This document shows, in pieces, positions 14,557 through 21,861 of a DNA stretch of 30,049 nucleotides. Origin of the DNA: DATGFK01 sp040007395 (GTDB taxonomy: Bacteria > Chloroflexota > Anaerolineae > Aggregatilineales > UBA2796); contig JBDTVG010000156.1 in the NCBI GenBank assembly GCA_040007395.1, positions 1 to 30,049 of the forward strand, in the 5' to 3' direction. Each line of letters starts with the position of its first letter. Within the stretch, counting starts at the first letter, position 1. The position numbers and the translations under genes are program-made. Under the pieces are notes generated by a model. It did not search any database, was not told the DNA's origin, and saw nothing but the letters and a program-made list of their open reading frames with translations.

Positions 14557-15135
14557 TTATGAAGGCAAATCATTTGAAGATTCTCCCTTCATTTTACGGA
14601 TAACCCTGTAGAGTCGCACCCTATTGTATCTTTGGAGCATAATTGGATAAATGTTCATAAGTGTATTTATTCCGGCGACAAATACCGCCCCCGTAATGCT
14701 TCCGCTTTGTAAAAAAATGCCCAGCGCTGCTGTCATGAGGCCGAACGATACCAAATGTCCTACTTCACACAGCCTTGTAAAACTTTCAAAATCTTTGAGA
14801 GTGGAAATATTATTGAGTTTTTCCTGAGCTTCGTCTTCTACAACTTTTCGCCAAGTAAGTCGAGCAAGAAGGACATCCTTAATCTCTATATACTCTCTAA
14901 ATTTCCGTACCCCTAATTTCTCATATAATCCAGGGTTTTGTTCAAAACTCTTGGGGTCAAACCAGGCATCTAAAACGGTTTGGGTGACTTGATTGAACCA
15001 TTCAGGTGGGTTTTCTAGTTTTTCTTGTTCTGAACTAGTACCACCTATCTCCTCTAGATGTGGTACTTGGTCTATATTAAATTGAAATGCTGGTGATGTT
15101 TGTTCAGTAGTTGACGTGTTTTCCTTTGAGCCAAT
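14557..15135 (-). CDS. CrtO-like acyltransferase-family ORF without a normal start codon
   Basis: On the minus strand the frame is open from 15135 to the TAA at 14557, about 192 codons, but it holds no ATG or GTG and its only TTG (14754) would yield just the last 65 residues. The C-terminal part matches the glycosyl-4,4'-diaponeurosporenoate acyltransferase (CrtO) family: NPGLYEKLGVRKFREY, then GHLVSFGLMTAALGIF and the end motif NIYPIMLQRYNRVRLYR. The N-terminal membrane helix usual for that family is replaced by about 70 hydrophilic residues. The frame begins with ATT directly after a TGA. A rare ATT start, an in-frame stop or a frameshift in a decaying gene could each explain this; a truncated pseudogene is quite possible. 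Confidence 0.55.
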   Translation of the reverse strand: MGSKENTSTTEQTSPAFQFNIDQVPHLEEIGGTSSEQEKLENPPEWFNQVTQTVLDAWFDPKSFEQNPGLYEKLGVRKFREYIEIKDVLLARLTWRKVVEDEAQEKLNNISTLKDFESFTRLCEVGHLVSFGLMTAALGIFLQSGSITGAVFVAGINTLMNIYPIMLQRYNRVRLYRVIRKMKGESSNDLPS

Positions 15136-15507
15136 TCAGAGAGTATTGACACGCATTCCATCATATTTAATTGCTAGTGTCAATGACATCACCCCAAGTT
15201 ACATTTCTTTTCTCATTGACGCATTTCGATTTTCCTCAAACCGCCTTTTAGAGGTTTTTGGGTCGTATTAATGTGATTACGAGACATACTAGGTGACAAG
15301 TTCTTAAAGAAAATTTTGCCAAAGAAGGGACGATAAATTAACCCTAGAAACCTAATTTTAGTACTGCTTCCTAACTTTGTATGACATCGAATACGTTGAC
15401 TTCATTAGGAGATTTTCCGCCATAGCCGGAGCGGTATATAGCATCAGAACCCTATGGCAGGGTCTGATTTATTGTCGAGTTGGCGCTTGAGAGAACCATT
15501 AACTTAC
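15136..15507. other. Noncoding interval
   Basis: A stretch of 370 bases between two minus-strand genes. Apart from the hairpin at 15443-15468 I see no gene or RNA in it. A 17-codon frame beginning with ATG at about 15198 ends at the TGA just before the acyltransferase-like frame. Confidence 0.4.
15443..15468 (-). terminator. Terminator-like hairpin
   Basis: ATCAGAACCCT (15443-15453) pairs with AGGGTCTGAT (15459-15468) with one bulged A and a 5-base loop. It lies 40 bases after the minus-strand gene ending at 15508. The T tract is on the plus side, so its use as a minus-strand terminator is uncertain. Confidence 0.4.
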
Positions 15508-16374
15508 TTAACACTGATATTGTACAAGCCAGTTTTCAGGTAAATTCCATCCGTTTGGTGGCGTAACCCAAGTACTCCCAAGCCGCACCTGCCATTGCTG
15601 CCTATCTTCGTTTTTGCCCTGAAATTGAGTAATATCCTTTTCAACATAGTTGCCTCGAAAGTAGATAAAGTATTTCCGAGTATCCCAATCAAGGTACGGA
15701 ACTTCGGGAGAGAGGTACATATAGTAATGCGGTGGGGTCGTGTTGGTCTGTGAAGTAAAGGCAAGCGGCACTGCGCCACAATAGCCATTCCCGTATCTGG
15801 TAATGCCTGTTGGCAGGTGTGACACCTGGACACTCATGTTTTTAACCAAAAATATCGTTGCTCCGAACAGAAACACGGCGAGCAGCATAGCCAGTCCACC
15901 GATGACCCGATGGGATGAACCAACCTGTCGGATCATTTTCCAATCCACAAACGCCCGTCCATCGTTCGCTTTTTGGGACATCCCTTGTGTGCTATCGGAT
16001 GGGTGTTGTGTTGAACCCTGTTGTAAACGGAGTTGCTGAGTCTGGTTGCGCTGAGTTCTTTCTTTCGGCTCACGCTTAAACTCACGATACAGCGCTTTCA
16101 AAATATTCGTCGTTTCTTCTGGGAAATCACCCTCTTCCAGAAACGCCTCAAAAACCTCTCGTTGAGGCCGCACCGCTTTCCCCTCGCTTGTCCAATCTAA
16201 TAATGTATCGCGCGATAGGCTCGCAAATTTAAGACGGCGGGTATTTTTTCCGCGCACTTGGCCTTTATTGCCGAATACCCATTCGGGGTGATGGGCATCT
16301 AATGCGTGTTTAAGGGCATTCTTAAATGCTTTGCTAGCTGCCTCATTCGCCAAAATTTCCTCAATTTTGCCCAT
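15508..16374 (-). CDS. Single-pass membrane protein, unknown function
   Basis: A 288-residue protein. The N-terminal 150 residues are probably cytoplasmic and look like a helical DNA-binding or adaptor region (ILANEAASKAFKNALKHAL; SRDTLLDWTSEGKAVRPQ resembles a helix-turn-helix), followed by a Q/R-rich linker. One membrane helix is at about 155-176 (IGGLAMLLAVFLFGATIF), and the last 110 residues are outside, with two cysteines (GYCG and the C-terminal YQC) that could pair. The layout cytoplasmic helical domain, one helix, external domain resembles transmembrane regulators, but no family is recognised. The ATG at 16374 has GGAGGG four bases upstream. Confidence 0.65.
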   Translation of the reverse strand: MGKIEEILANEAASKAFKNALKHALDAHHPEWVFGNKGQVRGKNTRRLKFASLSRDTLLDWTSEGKAVRPQREVFEAFLEEGDFPEETTNILKALYREFKREPKERTQRNQTQQLRLQQGSTQHPSDSTQGMSQKANDGRAFVDWKMIRQVGSSHRVIGGLAMLLAVFLFGATIFLVKNMSVQVSHLPTGITRYGNGYCGAVPLAFTSQTNTTPPHYYMYLSPEVPYLDWDTRKYFIYFRGNYVEKDITQFQGKNEDRQQWQVRLGSTWVTPPNGWNLPENWLVQYQC

Positions 16375-16612
16375 TTTCCCTCCATTTGCCGGATTTTCTC
16401 TGATCTTTCCTTCATTTTACCCGTCCCCGTTGCAGGGTATCGGTTATCTTTTTATCAACCGACGTGGAGTACAGAAAGGACAGACCGCATGTCCCCGTGA
16501 ATTGAATGCCCAAGCTAGAGCGGCAAAACCGCACACCAAATAGTCTAGCCCATAGACCCCAATGAAGCACAGTGCTTCGGCTCTTTAACAATTTAATAAT
16601 CACAAGTGCAGC

Positions 16613-18127
16613 ATGAACATCTTGCTTGGTAGAGATGATAACAACCCACAGGCCGAATTGACGCTCAATGATGCAGCACGAGCGCTTGGCTCCTATATCA
16701 TCGGCACAACGGGAACCGGAAAAACTTCATTTTTGAAGTCGCTCATTCTGCAAGATATTGGCGCTGGGCAAGGTGTCTGTGTCCTTGACCCACACGGCGA
16801 CCTTATTGAAGACATTCTGCTCTGTGTTCCCCCGCACCGAGTCAAGGATGTACTGTTGTTCAACCCGGCTGATTTGGAGCATCCCTTCGGTCTCAATCTA
16901 TTCGCGTGTAATCGGGATGACCCACGGGAGCGTGACCGCGTAACGTCAACGGTGCTGGATACCCTCTACAAGCTGTTTTCAGACAGTTGGGGGCCACGCA
17001 TGGAAGACTTGCTGCGGCACAGTGTTCAGACGCTTCTGTATGAGCCAGAAAGTACGTTTCTCGAACTGCTGTTGATCCTGACTGACCCAGTAAAACGTGG
17101 CGAACTGCGGCAACGCGCCTGTGAGCAAGACCAAGTATTACGTCATTTCTGGGAACAACAGTTTCCCGAAAGCTATTGGGATGACCACACTGGCGCATGG
17201 AAGAACCCCAAAGCGCAGACGGAACTTGTCGGCAGTTCACTCAACAAAATTGGTCGCTTTCTGGTCAATCCACTCATCCGCCATATCATCGCCCAACCGC
17301 ACAACACCATCAACTTCCGGGAGGCCATGGACAACCACAAAGTCATCCTGATCAATCTCTCCAAAGGCGATATTGGCCCCGATAACTCCTCATTCTTGGG
17401 ATCGGTGCTGGTTAATCAACTGCTCTTAGCTGCCCTTTCTAGGCGCAATGTCCCACCAAAGGAGCGACAGCCGTTTTTTCTCTACTGTGATGAGTACCAG
17501 AATTTCGCCACCCAGAGTTTTCCTGAACTGCAAAGTGAAGGCAGGAAATACCGCATCATCACGAATGTCGCTCATCAATATCGCAGGCAGCTTGACGAGC
17601 AAAATCTAGGATCGACGCTCAATGTTGCCAACCTGTTTGTGTTCCGCGTCTCTGGCGTTGACGCACTGGAAATGGCGCGGCAGTTCGATAACACGCCCGA
17701 AGCTGTTCCAGACCGTTTTGAAGCATTGCACGGACAGGTCGATGACGGACTCTTTGCCCGCTATCGCACGCTTGGCACGGATGAACCCCTATATACGTCG
17801 ATTCCTGGCAATCCCACTCCGTATAGCGACGTACATCTGGAAATGGCAAACTTGCTCACGACGCTTCCCCAATACCAAGCCATCATTCGCATTCTGGGCG
17901 AAGACAACCAACTGCACCAATACCGCCTCAATACACAGGAATTCCCCTGTACAGAAAACCCGGCAATTGCCGAGGCGATCAAGGCACAGTCTCGTGCGCT
18001 GGCTAAATCAGTCAAGGAGGTACAAGACGACATTGCTCACCGAATGGAGGGGAGTGTGCGGGTCGCGCCGCGCGCGCCAAATTTCACCCATGCCGAAGAA
18101 ATTGACGACGAATTCGATAACAAATGA
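16613..18127 (+). CDS. VirD4/TraD-like coupling ATPase
   Basis: A 504-residue ATPase of the HerA/FtsK/VirD4 group used in conjugative DNA transfer. The Walker A loop GTTGTGKT lies at residues 31-38, the Walker B FFLYCDEYQNF has D293 and E294, and a conserved VLDPHGDLIEDIL follows the Walker A segment. The N-terminus begins almost directly with the nucleotide-binding domain, so the usual two membrane helices of VirD4 are missing. The next gene encodes a membrane protein and may supply the anchor. No VirB4 or relaxase gene is visible nearby. The role in element transfer is family-based; a DNA-packaging role is an alternative. Confidence 0.85.
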   Translation: MNILLGRDDNNPQAELTLNDAARALGSYIIGTTGTGKTSFLKSLILQDIGAGQGVCVLDPHGDLIEDILLCVPPHRVKDVLLFNPADLEHPFGLNLFACNRDDPRERDRVTSTVLDTLYKLFSDSWGPRMEDLLRHSVQTLLYEPESTFLELLLILTDPVKRGELRQRACEQDQVLRHFWEQQFPESYWDDHTGAWKNPKAQTELVGSSLNKIGRFLVNPLIRHIIAQPHNTINFREAMDNHKVILINLSKGDIGPDNSSFLGSVLVNQLLLAALSRRNVPPKERQPFFLYCDEYQNFATQSFPELQSEGRKYRIITNVAHQYRRQLDEQNLGSTLNVANLFVFRVSGVDALEMARQFDNTPEAVPDRFEALHGQVDDGLFARYRTLGTDEPLYTSIPGNPTPYSDVHLEMANLLTTLPQYQAIIRILGEDNQLHQYRLNTQEFPCTENPAIAEAIKAQSRALAKSVKEVQDDIAHRMEGSVRVAPRAPNFTHAEEIDDEFDNK

Positions 18128-18141
18128 AAGGATAACTACCC

Positions 18142-18960
18142 ATGACTTCACCAAACGTTTCCAACAGCACCAAACCCCAGGCTATGTATGATGCGGCAGA
18201 ACGCTATATTCTCCCCCAGGTTTTTGGGATCGGCGGGGAGGTTGCCGATTTCTGGTCTACCGTCTTTCCCGATGCAGGAACCAAGCAGGATGACTATGAA
18301 CAATTAGTGGGGGCTGCTATTCAGCAATCCGGCCTTGTCGCAAGAACCGAGCGTGTGTCTTTTGGGCAAGGCGTGCTCTTGGGCAAAGCGCGCCCCTTTT
18401 ATACCATCCGGCGTGGCAGTGTCACCGGAACGGTGTACATCGGGAAACTCGGTCAGGACTTGAGCGATATTTACGTCTCCCTGCGTGTGTTATTTCTCGG
18501 CACCGTGAGTTTTGCCAAAACTGTCGTACTATGGATGCTCCTGACTTTCATCGCTGCTTTTCCGGCGCTGCTGGTGTTCATTCCGGTGTGGGGCATCATG
18601 GGGTTTTTGAAGAAAACCTATGATTGCAGTGCCGGCAATTGTTATGTCAATGGACAGGAGATTGACCCGCAGAACGGTATTGTTGCCTATCTTGGTACGC
18701 TCATTGTGCTCACGCTTCTCTTTATGGTGGCCTTCCATCTGTGGAGTTGGTGGCGTTATGGCGACTCTCAAGCGCTGGTGCGCGAGGATTTGGATGAACT
18801 GCACCGTGACGACCTCTCGGCACTTGGGCTTGAACTCTACACGGCACTCAACGCCGCAGCGGATAGGTTGGATTTCAAGCGGCTCTCTGCGGAACCGCAA
18901 GCTACCCCTTCCTTTGGAGCGACCACTCACACAAATCGGACACACAAGCGACGAATATAA
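18142..18960 (+). CDS. Integral membrane protein next to the coupling ATPase
   Basis: A 272-residue protein with a cytoplasmic-looking N-terminal region, a hydrophobic block at about 113-155 that fits two helices (FLGTVSFAKTVVLWMLLTF and FPALLVFIPVWGIMGFL), a short external loop with two cysteines (DCSAGNC), and another helix at about 184-208. The C-terminal 60 residues are polar. It starts 14 bases after the ATPase stop with AAGGA at good distance, so both are in one operon. It may anchor the coupling ATPase in the membrane, which is an inference from position and topology. No family is recognised. Confidence 0.7.
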   Translation: MTSPNVSNSTKPQAMYDAAERYILPQVFGIGGEVADFWSTVFPDAGTKQDDYEQLVGAAIQQSGLVARTERVSFGQGVLLGKARPFYTIRRGSVTGTVYIGKLGQDLSDIYVSLRVLFLGTVSFAKTVVLWMLLTFIAAFPALLVFIPVWGIMGFLKKTYDCSAGNCYVNGQEIDPQNGIVAYLGTLIVLTLLFMVAFHLWSWWRYGDSQALVREDLDELHRDDLSALGLELYTALNAAADRLDFKRLSAEPQATPSFGATTHTNRTHKRRI

Positions 18961-19019
18961 GTCAGGACAAGGCTGCCGTGCTGTCGAGTGCGGTAGCCGT
19001 TCTGTGATCAGGAGATGTC

Positions 19020-19235
19020 ATGCCTAAACATATCGTTTATCAACCGCCATCTCGAAAACTGGTGAGTGAGTATGTCAAACAGGTATGTGAACGTCTTGCC
19101 CAAGAGCGAGGGTCATCCTACCTAGCGCCGGAAGTGATGAGTGGATTCACCGAATTTTTACTCATTGTCGGAATTATTCTCGCCAACCGCCTGAATGAGC
19201 ATTGTGAAATGGAGGACAAAGTTGCTAAGAAATAA
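19020..19235 (+). CDS. Small protein of the transfer-like operon, unknown function
   Basis: A 71-residue protein with a basic N-terminus, a helical segment (LVSEYVKQVCERLAQERG), and a hydrophobic stretch (FTEFLLIVGIILANRL) that could be a membrane helix or a buried amphipathic helix, followed by an acidic-basic tail. The ATG at 19020 has AGGAG five bases upstream, which gives good start support. It lies 60 bases after the membrane protein gene and before the integrase. No known motif was recognised. Confidence 0.6.
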   Translation: MPKHIVYQPPSRKLVSEYVKQVCERLAQERGSSYLAPEVMSGFTEFLLIVGIILANRLNEHCEMEDKVAKK

Positions 19236-19407
19236 GATTAGCGCTATCAATTATAGGCAAATGAATAGTGAGCACCGAGGTGTTTGTACCACCCCGGCAC
19301 TCTGGTCATTGCACTAAAGCCCCTAGCGCACGACCTCCGACAGACTTTACCGCGTCGGTTGGCTTCGTGCTATACCGTTCGTTTCCGTAAAGAAAGGAAA
19401 GTCTGTC

Positions 19408-21273
19408 GTGACTCAAAAAAAGTCTCCCCCCATTTCCCGTCAAGTAGCCTTGTGCTACATTCGCCAATCCATTACCCGCAAAATTGTTGACAACGAGCCA
19501 TCTGAAGATGGCACTAATACCCCCCATGTGTACTTCGATATGGATAGTCCAGACCGACAACGTGCAAACATTGAGGCTGTTATTAAAGCCAAAGGCTGGG
19601 TAGCGGAATGGTATTCTGACGCTGAAGGACATAAATCAGGGACGCAGGAACATAATCGCCCTGGTTGGTTAGCGCTGCAATCTCGATTGGGTGATGCTGA
19701 TGTAGTGGCTGTTATTGCTAATGATCTGTCACGCCTTCACCGAAAGGGCTGGCGGGTTGGTAGGCTAATTGATATGCTCGAAGAGCATAACACTTTTCTG
19801 ATCTTGGCTGCGCCAGGACGTGACCTTGACTTATCGCGCCCACAAGATCGCATTGCCCTTCAAATTATCGCCATGATTGATGAGTGGTATGCGGTTGACT
19901 CCTCAATCCGGCAAAAAGATAACATACGCCATCGCAAGAGTTTGGGTAAAAGCGTCGGTTTTCCGCCGTTTGGTACGTGGCGCGACGAGGACGGTTATCT
20001 CGTGCCTAATCCTCGTGGCGCTTGGCTTTTGACTGATGGGAACTTCATCTCTGGTGTTACTGATGACACTCCACCACAACCTGACGCTGTTTGGCGTGGT
20101 TATTTTCAATGTGCAGAGCAAATACTTACGCTCTATGCTCAAAACAGACATGGCAGTCGGAATATATCGCTCATGATGAATAAAGATGGGTGGGCTTTTC
20201 GGGATCGTAATGGACAGCCCAGACCTATCAACCGTGAAGATGTGCGCCGGGTTATTTCCAATTGGCGTGAATATGCTGGACTAATCGTTGGAGGGCGAGC
20301 AAAAGACAGACACGCAGCGCGGATTGAGAATCCAGTTGGAATTCTCACCGAAACAGGGCGCAATGTTTTTTCAATGGAGTTATTGCGTGCCGTTGCCACT
20401 ATCCAGGCGGAACGCAGTTTCACGACCAATCGCGTCAGTTCTAAAAGCGATGCTCACGATTACGCACTGTCAGGAGTTTTGCGTTGCGCCCTTTGTGCTC
20501 AAGATGCGCGGGAAATGAATAATCCAGCCCTTCACGCAACGATTGCTGGACAGAAAAGCAACAAAAAATTTCACCGCTATCGCCACAAGGAAGGGCATCC
20601 CTGCCGCGCCAAACGACATTCAGTGCTATTACGGGATGTTGAAGGGGATTTCATACGCCTTGTTGAACTTTTCGCGCTTGACCAAAGTGCATTGCCTTTG
20701 TTGATCGAGCTGGCAGTTCAATCCCAACGCACAGATTTAGAGGGTGTACCAGAAGACAATTTTGAAGAGGAAAAGACGATAGCAATTACCAAGTGCCGAA
20801 GGCGTTTGGACAACGCGAAAGCCTTGTGTCTTGCCGGAGATTTAGGCTCTGATGAGTACCTTCGTATCAAGGAACAGAATGAGCGGGAAATTGCACACTG
20901 GCAGGCACGCACCAGCGATATGGAACAGGCCGCCTTAGAACTGACGCTTTGCATGGATACTATCGACAAATTGCTACGGTTGTGGGACATAGCGCCAGAT
21001 GAAGACAAGCAGGGCATGGTGCGGATGATATTTGAATACATCGAGTATGACTTGGATGCCAAGCGGATTACCGATTTTCGCTTGAAGCCTTGGGCAGACA
21101 AGTTCTTGGTATTGCGTGGCGCTTTGTACGATATAGAAACACCCCAAAATAATGAAATTGGAAAGGAGGAACCGACAGCAGCAGAGAGTTCTAATGAGAT
21201 GTCCCGTATTATGCCCCTAGAGGGAGTCGAACCCCCGACCTTTCGCTTAGAAGGCGATCGCTCTATCCGCTGA
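19408..21273 (+). CDS. Large serine recombinase (integrase of the element)
   Basis: A 621-residue large serine recombinase. The catalytic domain starts with ALCYIRQS (nucleophile Ser21), followed by the DSPDRQRANIEA and NDLSRLHRKGWRVGRL segments; next comes the recombinase domain (KSVGFPPFGTWRDEDGYL), a zinc ribbon with C360, C363 and C399, a coiled-coil region (about 440-510), and a C-terminal tail. The start is GTG 19408 with AAAGGAAAG upstream. The last 20 or so residues (RIMPLEGVEPPTFRLEGD) are the translation of the antisense strand of the tRNA-Arg gene, so the present C-terminus was formed by integration. The circular form of the element should have another tail. It would catalyse insertion and, with a directionality factor, excision. 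Confidence 0.92.
   Translation: MTQKKSPPISRQVALCYIRQSITRKIVDNEPSEDGTNTPHVYFDMDSPDRQRANIEAVIKAKGWVAEWYSDAEGHKSGTQEHNRPGWLALQSRLGDADVVAVIANDLSRLHRKGWRVGRLIDMLEEHNTFLILAAPGRDLDLSRPQDRIALQIIAMIDEWYAVDSSIRQKDNIRHRKSLGKSVGFPPFGTWRDEDGYLVPNPRGAWLLTDGNFISGVTDDTPPQPDAVWRGYFQCAEQILTLYAQNRHGSRNISLMMNKDGWAFRDRNGQPRPINREDVRRVISNWREYAGLIVGGRAKDRHAARIENPVGILTETGRNVFSMELLRAVATIQAERSFTTNRVSSKSDAHDYALSGVLRCALCAQDAREMNNPALHATIAGQKSNKKFHRYRHKEGHPCRAKRHSVLLRDVEGDFIRLVELFALDQSALPLLIELAVQSQRTDLEGVPEDNFEEEKTIAITKCRRRLDNAKALCLAGDLGSDEYLRIKEQNEREIAHWQARTSDMEQAALELTLCMDTIDKLLRLWDIAPDEDKQGMVRMIFEYIEYDLDAKRITDFRLKPWADKFLVLRGALYDIETPQNNEIGKEEPTAAESSNEMSRIMPLEGVEPPTFRLEGDRSIR
21212..21273. other. Probable right attachment site within tRNA-Arg
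   Basis: The integrase frame and the tRNA-Arg gene overlap by 62 bases here. The tRNA 3' end points toward the element. The exact crossover bases cannot be placed without the other junction. Confidence 0.55.
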
Positions 21274-21284
21274 GCTATAGGGGC
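21212..21284 (-). tRNA. tRNA-Arg (anticodon UCU)
   Basis: On the minus strand the sequence folds into a full cloverleaf of 73 nt: acceptor GCCCCTA / TAGGGGC, D-arm GCTC/GAGC with an AGCGGATA loop, anticodon stem with loop CTTCTAA (anticodon TCT), a short variable loop, and T-arm with TTCGACT loop; the discriminator base is A and CCA is not encoded. The 27-43 pair is A-A, a minor weakness. The gene is intact, so insertion of the element has preserved it. Confidence 0.93.
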
Positions 21285-21300
21285 AGATGCTTCAACTTGA

Positions 21301-21329
21301 ATTCTACGAGGCTATGCCTTAAGCGTCAA
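21301..21329 (-). promoter_or_regulatory. Promoter of tRNA-Arg
   Basis: On the minus strand: TTGACG (21324-21329), 17-bp spacer, TAGAAT (21301-21306), ending 16 bases before the mature 5' end. It lies on the chromosomal side, so the tRNA is transcribed independently of the element. Confidence 0.75.
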
Positions 21330-21861
21330 GCCTCGAAAGTAAATTTGACCGTCGTATGCTGTTCTTAGTCGCTCCTTTGACCCTCTCTAGCACACCGTTT
21401 ATCGTCGGCGCTGCTTCCAATCGCACCTGATACAGATAACCTCGCGATGGCATTGAGCATACTCTGTACTATAATAGGCAACTTATAGAATTAATGTGTG
21501 AAATCCTTTATGCTCAATACAATTTCCCCAAACCGTTATCGACACTGTAAGTTATTGACAGTTGGAACCCACGGTGAAAGTCGTGAGGTAAATGTGAGGT
21601 CGGTGAGCCGGGTTAGCCGCGAATGATGAATGATCGGCAGAATCACCGTAAACGGTGGACTCGATAGTGATACTTTCCGCGAAAAACTGCCCACCGCTGA
21701 TGGTTGCGATTACAAGAAAGGAAGAAGCGGTTTCTTCTGTTGGATGAAGACGAAAGGCTCCGCTACTAATTTATATGGCAAAAAAACAGAAATCACCTGT
21801 GCCAGATACAATTTCCGGGATGTTGTTACAATCATATCGCTCAACGAAAAAGGAAGCGGAT
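21330..21861. other. Noncoding interval with long leader of the AAA+ gene
   Basis: More than 500 bases without a convincing gene. A perfect -10 TATAAT is at 21470-21475 on plus, without a good -35, which would give a leader of about 380 nt. The leader has small hairpins, such as CACCG-TAAA-CGGTG near 21646 and GAAGAA/TTCTTC near 21721. I recognise no riboswitch. A frame at 21630-21884 is judged spurious. Confidence 0.4.

Larger units (their letters stand above)
1..21284. mobile_element. Integrated element inserted at tRNA-Arg, right part only
   Basis: Everything left of the tRNA-Arg gene has the gene content of an integrative element: a primase, a partition-like cassette, toxin-antitoxin, restriction-modification, resolvase, sigma-like regulator, TIR protein, coupling-type ATPase and a large serine recombinase placed last. 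The recombinase reading frame enters the antisense strand of the tRNA, which marks the right junction. The other junction would carry a second copy of the tRNA 3' end; none is visible here, so the element extends beyond position 1. No relaxase or VirB4-type gene is in view, so its mode of transfer is unknown. It is inferred, not proven, that all of this DNA belongs to one element rather than to nested ones. Confidence 0.72.

Noticed and set aside
21480..21774. Riboswitch in the AAA+ leader
   Set aside because: Several hairpins are possible but none of the motifs I know (cobalamin, c-di-GMP-I, guanidine-I) fits.
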